From contig CALBYC010000034.1 in the NCBI GenBank assembly GCA_937890135.1, positions 1 through 9,601 of the forward strand: DNA of 9,601 bases, read 5' to 3'. This stretch comes from an uncultured Parabacteroides sp. Lineage in GTDB: Bacteria > Bacteroidota > Bacteroidia > Bacteroidales > Tannerellaceae. This document shows, in pieces, positions 6,119-9,601 of this stretch. The translations under genes and the position numbers were made by a program. The notes below the pieces were generated by a model. It saw nothing but the letters and a program-made list of their open reading frames with translations. It searched no databases and had not been told where the DNA came from. Position 1 is the first letter of the stretch; every line of letters begins with the position of its first letter.

Positions 6119-7390
6119 ATGAACATCTTGTTATTAGGCTCCGGCGGCCGCGAACATGCAATAGCCTGGAAGATTGCTCAAAGTCCGAAGGTGGACCAGT
6201 TGTTTATTGCTCCCGGTAATGCGGGAACAGCACAGACGGGAACGAACGTGAACATCAAGGCGGATGACTTTCCTGCAATCAAGGATTTTGTCCAGTCCAA
6301 CCATGTCGACATGGTGGTAGTGGGACCGGAAGATCCTTTGGTGAAAGGCATTTACGACTATTTCAAGGATGATGTTCGATTATCTTCTGTGCCGGTTATA
6401 GGTCCCAGTAAAGCGGGCGCTCAATTGGAAGGCAGCAAAGACTTTGCCAAAGCATTCATGGTGCGCCATCATATCCCGACTGCCCGTTACAAGAGTATCA
6501 CGGCGGAGAATTTGGAAGAAGGCTTGGCTTTCTTGGAGACATTGGAGGCTCCGTACGTCTTGAAAGCCGATGGTCTGGCAGCCGGTAAAGGGGTGCTGAT
6601 TGTTGATTCCTTGGAGGAGGCCAAGAGGGAACTGAGCGAAATGCTGCGAGGCATGTTTGGCGATGCCAGCAAGACGGTAGTCATCGAGGAATTTTTGGAT
6701 GGCATCGAGTGCTCGGTATTCGTCGTGACGGATGGCAAAGATTATAAGATTCTTCCTGTGGCCAAAGATTATAAACGCATCGGGGAAGGGAACACCGGCC
6801 TGAATACGGGTGGAATGGGTGCCGTTTCTCCTGTTCCATTCGCAGACCATGAGTTCATGCAGAAGGTGGAAGAACGCATTATCCGCCCGACTGTCAAAGG
6901 TCTGGCCGAAGAGAAGCTCGATTATGCCGGATTCATATTCTTCGGGTTGATCAATGTGAAAGGGGAGCCGATGGTGATTGAATATAACTGCCGCATGGGG
7001 GATCCCGAAACGGAAGTTGTCATGTTGCGTATCCAAAGTGATTTGGTGGAACTGTTGGAAGGGATAGCCCATCACGATCTGGCATCACGTATCTTGTTGC
7101 AGGATCCGAGGTATGCAGTGACAGTCATGTTGGTGAGTGGCGGTTATCCCGAAGCCTATGAAAAAGGGAAGGAGATAACGGGATTGGACAAAGTGTCGCC
7201 CGAGAACATTCTGTTCCATGCCGGGACGAAATCCGTAGATGGAAAGCTGTTGACCAACGGTGGCAGGGTTATTGCCATAAGCTCGTATGGGGAAACGAAA
7301 GATGAGGCTTTAGCCAAATCTTTTGCGGGGGCGAAAGCTGTGCAATTCGACAAAAAATATTTCCGTCGAGACATCGGGTTTGATTTGTAA
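6119..7390 (+). CDS. purD: Phosphoribosylamine--glycine ligase (GAR synthetase)
   Basis: Joins glycine to 5-phosphoribosylamine with ATP to make glycinamide ribonucleotide, the second step of purine synthesis, in the cytoplasm. The protein has 423 residues, full length for bacterial PurD. Seen: N-domain GSGGREHA (7-14), GPEDPL (69-74) and GPSKAGAQLEGSK (95-107); ATP-grasp motifs KADGLAAGKG (149-158), EEFLDGIE (190-197) and NTGGMGAVSPVP (229-240); and metal-binding EYNCRMGDPET (288-298). A C-terminal domain runs from about 330 to 423. The ATG at 6119 is preceded by an A-rich leader, and the GSGGREH motif starts at residue 7 as expected. The 34 bases before it hold no recognisable promoter, so it is probably read with the peptidase gene. 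No purine riboswitch is visible. A strong terminator begins 36 bases after the stop. Confidence 0.97.
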   Translation: MNILLLGSGGREHAIAWKIAQSPKVDQLFIAPGNAGTAQTGTNVNIKADDFPAIKDFVQSNHVDMVVVGPEDPLVKGIYDYFKDDVRLSSVPVIGPSKAGAQLEGSKDFAKAFMVRHHIPTARYKSITAENLEEGLAFLETLEAPYVLKADGLAAGKGVLIVDSLEEAKRELSEMLRGMFGDASKTVVIEEFLDGIECSVFVVTDGKDYKILPVAKDYKRIGEGNTGLNTGGMGAVSPVPFADHEFMQKVEERIIRPTVKGLAEEKLDYAGFIFFGLINVKGEPMVIEYNCRMGDPETEVVMLRIQSDLVELLEGIAHHDLASRILLQDPRYAVTVMLVSGGYPEAYEKGKEITGLDKVSPENILFHAGTKSVDGKLLTNGGRVIAISSYGETKDEALAKSFAGAKAVQFDKKYFRRDIGFDL

Positions 7391-7426
7391 AGGCTCTTCA
7401 AGAATAAAGCGACAAGAATAAATAAG

Positions 7427-7461
7427 GCGTTGTGGGCAACTTCCCGCAACGCTTTCTTTTT
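7427..7461 (+). terminator. Intrinsic terminator after purD
   Basis: Bases 7427-7436 pair with 7443-7452 (10 bp with one G-T wobble) around a 6-base loop at 7437-7442, followed by TTTCTTTTT (7453-7461). This closes the run of genes ending in purD. Its T-tract also sits where the -33 region of the next promoter should be. Confidence 0.9.
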
Positions 7462-7478
7462 ATTATGGATTTAAGTTT

Positions 7479-7486
7479 TACCTTTG
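7479..7486 (+). promoter_or_regulatory. Bacteroidetes -7 promoter box (TACCTTTG)
   Basis: TACCTTTG fits TAnnTTTG exactly. The T-rich 3' end of the purD terminator (7453-7461) lies about 18-20 bases upstream, in the -33 position. Transcription should begin near 7492, downstream of the in-frame ATG at 7465, so translation of the next gene must start later, at 7525. Confidence 0.65.
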
Positions 7487-7507
7487 CAGGCAGAAAGAGC
7501 AAAAATG

Positions 7508-7513
7508 AAGGAG
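7508..7513 (+). promoter_or_regulatory. Ribosome binding site deciding the start of the membrane protein gene
   Basis: AAGGAG lies 11 bases before the ATG at 7525. Together with the promoter box at 7479-7486 it favours 7525 over the earlier in-frame ATG at 7465. The ATG at 7505 is out of frame. Confidence 0.5.
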
Positions 7514-7524
7514 ATTCAATCCGT

Positions 7525-8520
7525 ATGTTGCATTCCAGTCGAAGAAATCCATTTGTCAAACCAGGCACGCTTTTCTATCTGCTGTCCGGATGTTTGGTAT
7601 GCTGGTTAGGCGCTTATCTCAAGTCGGTCGGCTATCCGATTTATGGAGAGGTGTCGGCTCCTGCCTTGTGGAATATGTTTTGCTCCCGTCTCCCTGACAA
7701 GTTCGTGGCTTACGTCATCGGTTTTTTACTGATGATAGGTGGCGCTTTCATGATTCACCGGGCCAATTATGAGCTTATGCTGATACGGGAGAAGACTTTA
7801 TTGCCTGCTTTTTTCTATATATTGCTAATCAGTACCAATTTGGATTTCCTCCCGTTGAAATCGACTTCGTTTGGCGTTTTCTTCCTTATTTTGGCAATAT
7901 ATTATCTCTTTATCACTTATCGAAACCCGGGATGCCAGCTGAATATCTTCAAAGCAAGTTTGGTTTTGGCATTGGGAAGTTTGCTGTGGACTTATATACT
8001 TTGGTTCATTCCATTCTTATGGTATGGCATGTACAAGTTCCGTTCTTTGAATTTGAGGACATTTCTTTCCTCATTGTTAGGGATAGTGGTCGTTTTATGG
8101 TTTCTATTCAATTACAGCCTGTGGCGCCATGATTTCAGTTTCTTTTCAGTGTTTGATGCTATTTTTAAACTCCGTCCTTTAAGCATATCGGGCAATGTGT
8201 TCATCGATTGGCTGACGATAGGGACGACGATGGGATTGACGCTGCTCTCGTCTGTCAATATTATGGCGCATGAATATGAAGATAATTCGCGGACAAGGCA
8301 ATTTTTGTCTTTTTTAATCGTCTTGGCTTTTTCCTCGTTTGCCCTCTATTTCCTCTATGAACAATCTTCCGAGGAATTTTTACAGATTGCTTGTTTCCCC
8401 GCGTCCATATTGATTTCCCATTTCTTTACGATAGTCCGGAATAAATACACCTTTTGGTTGTTTCATGTTTCGGTGCTTTTATTAATCGCTTTATTATTAT
8501 TCAGATTATGGAATTTCTGA
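7525..8520 (+). CDS. Polytopic inner-membrane protein (DUF6427-like)
   Basis: A protein of 331 residues, very rich in Leu, Phe, Ile and Trp. Hydrophobic segments near 15-33, 60-77, 93-105, 113-131, 143-167, 178-196, 225-243, 260-277, 286-304 and 308-327 suggest about nine or ten membrane passes. A short basic N-terminus (HSSRRNPF) precedes the first. Conserved-looking polar spots are HRANYELMLIREKTLLPAFF (78-97) and the SVNIMAHEYEDNSRTRQFL loop (243-261). The LIREKT..PA pattern, the size and the location beside purD recall the Bacteroidetes DUF6427 family, but this is recognition from memory. The function is unknown; a role in the cell envelope is only a guess. Start 7525 was chosen from the promoter and ribosome-site positions. 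The end overlaps the next gene by 13 bases, suggesting coupled translation of two membrane proteins. Confidence 0.78.
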   Translation: MLHSSRRNPFVKPGTLFYLLSGCLVCWLGAYLKSVGYPIYGEVSAPALWNMFCSRLPDKFVAYVIGFLLMIGGAFMIHRANYELMLIREKTLLPAFFYILLISTNLDFLPLKSTSFGVFFLILAIYYLFITYRNPGCQLNIFKASLVLALGSLLWTYILWFIPFLWYGMYKFRSLNLRTFLSSLLGIVVVLWFLFNYSLWRHDFSFFSVFDAIFKLRPLSISGNVFIDWLTIGTTMGLTLLSSVNIMAHEYEDNSRTRQFLSFLIVLAFSSFALYFLYEQSSEEFLQIACFPASILISHFFTIVRNKYTFWLFHVSVLLLIALLLFRLWNF

Positions 8521-8957
8521 TTGCGTATGGATATATTGGCGTTTTCATCGCTTCGTTTTTGGCCGCCACCGTTTTGCCATTCAGTAGCGAGGTCGTGTTG
8601 ACGGGCGTGCTATTGGCCGGTTCGTCTTATTGGGTGTGCATGGCGGCTGCTACCTTGGGGAATTTTTTGGGGGGCATGAGCTGTTATTGGTTGGGTATGT
8701 TAGGCAAAACCGAGTGGATTGAGAAATATTTGAAGCTGGATGCTGCGAAACTCGAACGTGTACAAAATTGGATAAAGGGCAAAGGTTCCTGGATTGGTTT
8801 TTTTGTATTCCTTCCCGGCATCGGAGACTTTATCGCTGTGGCTTTGGGGTACCTGCGTGCCAATGTCTGGATTGTTGCTATTTCCATGTTTTTGGGTAAA
8901 GCCATCCGTTATTGGGTTTGGATGGAATTTGTGTATAAAGTGCAATCTCTTTTCTGA
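8508..8957 (+). CDS. YqaA-type small DedA/VTT-family membrane protein
   Basis: A protein of 149 residues with about four hydrophobic segments (near 4-22, 27-62, 94-117 and 119-137). Seen: LPFSSEVVL (23-31) with Glu28, GNFLGGMSCYWLG (51-63), and FLPGIGDFIAVALGYLR (101-117). This layout matches the YqaA subgroup of the DedA/SNARE-associated (VTT) family. Larger DedA members act as lipid flippases, for example for undecaprenyl phosphate, and influence membrane potential and division; the YqaA subgroup has no settled role. The Arg-rich motifs of classical DedA flippases are replaced by the LPGIGD segment. The start at 8508 lies 13 bases inside the preceding gene and agrees with the usual MEFL..YGY.G N-terminus. 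Confidence 0.85.
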   Translation: MEFLIAYGYIGVFIASFLAATVLPFSSEVVLTGVLLAGSSYWVCMAAATLGNFLGGMSCYWLGMLGKTEWIEKYLKLDAAKLERVQNWIKGKGSWIGFFVFLPGIGDFIAVALGYLRANVWIVAISMFLGKAIRYWVWMEFVYKVQSLF

Positions 8958-8986
8958 AATAAAAGTTTTAATAGATAAATATTTTA

Positions 8987-8994
8987 TACATTTG
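8987..8994 (+). promoter_or_regulatory. Bacteroidetes -7 promoter box (TACATTTG)
   Basis: TACATTTG fits TAnnTTTG exactly, with a TTTT run at 8966-8969 as a weak -33 candidate (17-base spacing). The predicted transcript starts near 9001, giving a leader of about 15 bases that is almost pure A/T before the ATG at 9016. The YitT-family gene therefore has its own promoter, although no terminator was seen after the preceding gene. Confidence 0.65.
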
Positions 8995-9015
8995 CGACAT
9001 AAAATAAAAATAAAA

Positions 9016-9601
9016 ATGAACAATAAATTGTCTAAATTAACAAATCGTCAGTTAATCCTTCGCGAAGCGAAAGATTATATCATGATTATGATTGGTATGA
9101 TATCTTATGGTATTGGGTGGACCGTTTTTTTATTGCCAAATGATATTACCACCGGCGGTGTTCCCGGTATCGCTTCAATTATATATTGGGCGACCAACAT
9201 TCCTGTGCAATACACCTATTTCACCTTTAATGCCTTGCTGCTGTTGCTGGCTTTGAAAATCCTTGGGTTCAAGTTTTGCGTAAAGACCATCTTCGCCGTG
9301 TTTTTCCTTACTTTTTTCTTGTCCATCATACAAAAAGTGACTGCGGGTATGACCCTTTTGCAAAACCAGCCGTTCATGGCTTGTGTGCTGGGTGCTTCTT
9401 TCTGTGGCACGGGCATCGGCATAGCTTTTTCTTTTAATGGCAGTACGGGAGGAACGGATATTATTGCAGCTATTGTCAATAAATATCGGGATGTCTCTTT
9501 GGGGCGGATTGTGATGTTTTGTGATTTGGTTATCATTTCTTGCAGTTACTTTGTGTTGCGTGATTGGGAAAAGGTGGTTTATGGTTATGTGACATTATAT
9601 G
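9016..9601 (+). CDS. YitT-family membrane protein, 3' end outside window
   Basis: Open to the window edge: 195 complete codons are visible and the stop lies beyond. Seen: a basic, polar N-terminus (1-20), then five or six hydrophobic segments. Conserved family signatures are ITTGGVPGIA (44-53), GTGIGIAFSFNGSTGGTDII (131-150) and IVNKYRDVSLGR (153-164). These match the YitT (DUF161/UPF0750) membrane domain. Full-length members of about 290 residues usually end in a soluble DUF2179 domain, which would lie beyond the window. The function of the family is not established; it is present in one or more copies in many Bacteroidetes and Firmicutes. The start is fixed by the A-rich leader and the promoter box at 8987-8994. 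Confidence 0.9.
   Translation, partial: MNNKLSKLTNRQLILREAKDYIMIMIGMISYGIGWTVFLLPNDITTGGVPGIASIIYWATNIPVQYTYFTFNALLLLLALKILGFKFCVKTIFAVFFLTFFLSIIQKVTAGMTLLQNQPFMACVLGASFCGTGIGIAFSFNGSTGGTDIIAAIVNKYRDVSLGRIVMFCDLVIISCSYFVLRDWEKVVYGYVTLY

Noticed and set aside
6380..7075. Minus-strand open frame of 231 codons
   Set aside because: Entirely antisense to purD, which is conserved along its whole length; no promoter or motif supports it.

Overview
The window looks like a piece of a Bacteroidota chromosome, most likely from the order Bacteroidales (a Bacteroides- or Parabacteroides-like gut commensal). The evidence is four boxes that match the Bacteroidetes -7 promoter element TAnnTTTG just upstream of genes, A-rich rather than strongly Shine-Dalgarno leaders, lipoproteins with Bacteroidetes-style signals, an S9B dipeptidyl/tripeptidyl peptidase, a long-form serine acetyltransferase, and a multi-spanning membrane protein of a Bacteroidetes-type family. 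The species cannot be named from the sequence alone. All nine recognisable genes are on the + strand, and coding density is high.

Layout: (1) Bases 1-248 are non-coding. They hold a strong intrinsic terminator for a gene lying upstream of the window, a second weaker GC-rich hairpin, and a promoter box. (2) 249-905 encodes a lipoprotein with an M15-type metallopeptidase-like zinc motif. (3) From a promoter box at 984-991, five closely spaced genes run to a good terminator at 7427-7461: a small lipoprotein with a collagen-like stalk, serine acetyltransferase (cysE), a THUMP-domain rRNA methyltransferase like the N-terminal half of RlmL with a repetitive Arg/Asp-rich tail, a secreted S9B prolyl peptidase, and purD. 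(4) A new promoter overlapping the end of that terminator drives a polytopic membrane protein (DUF6427-like) whose gene overlaps that of a small YqaA/DedA-type membrane protein. (5) A separate promoter precedes a YitT-family membrane protein cut by the right edge of the window.

The genes do not form an obvious single pathway. The five-gene block mixes cysteine synthesis, rRNA modification, extracellular peptide breakdown and purine synthesis, so it reads as a housekeeping cluster. No mobile element, phage gene, CRISPR array, defence system, tRNA or rRNA was seen. Nothing here convincingly amounts to a new biological system. The points most worth following up are the metallopeptidase motif in the first lipoprotein, the in-frame tandem repeat tail on the methyltransferase, the subtype of the S9B peptidase, and the fused terminator/promoter after purD.
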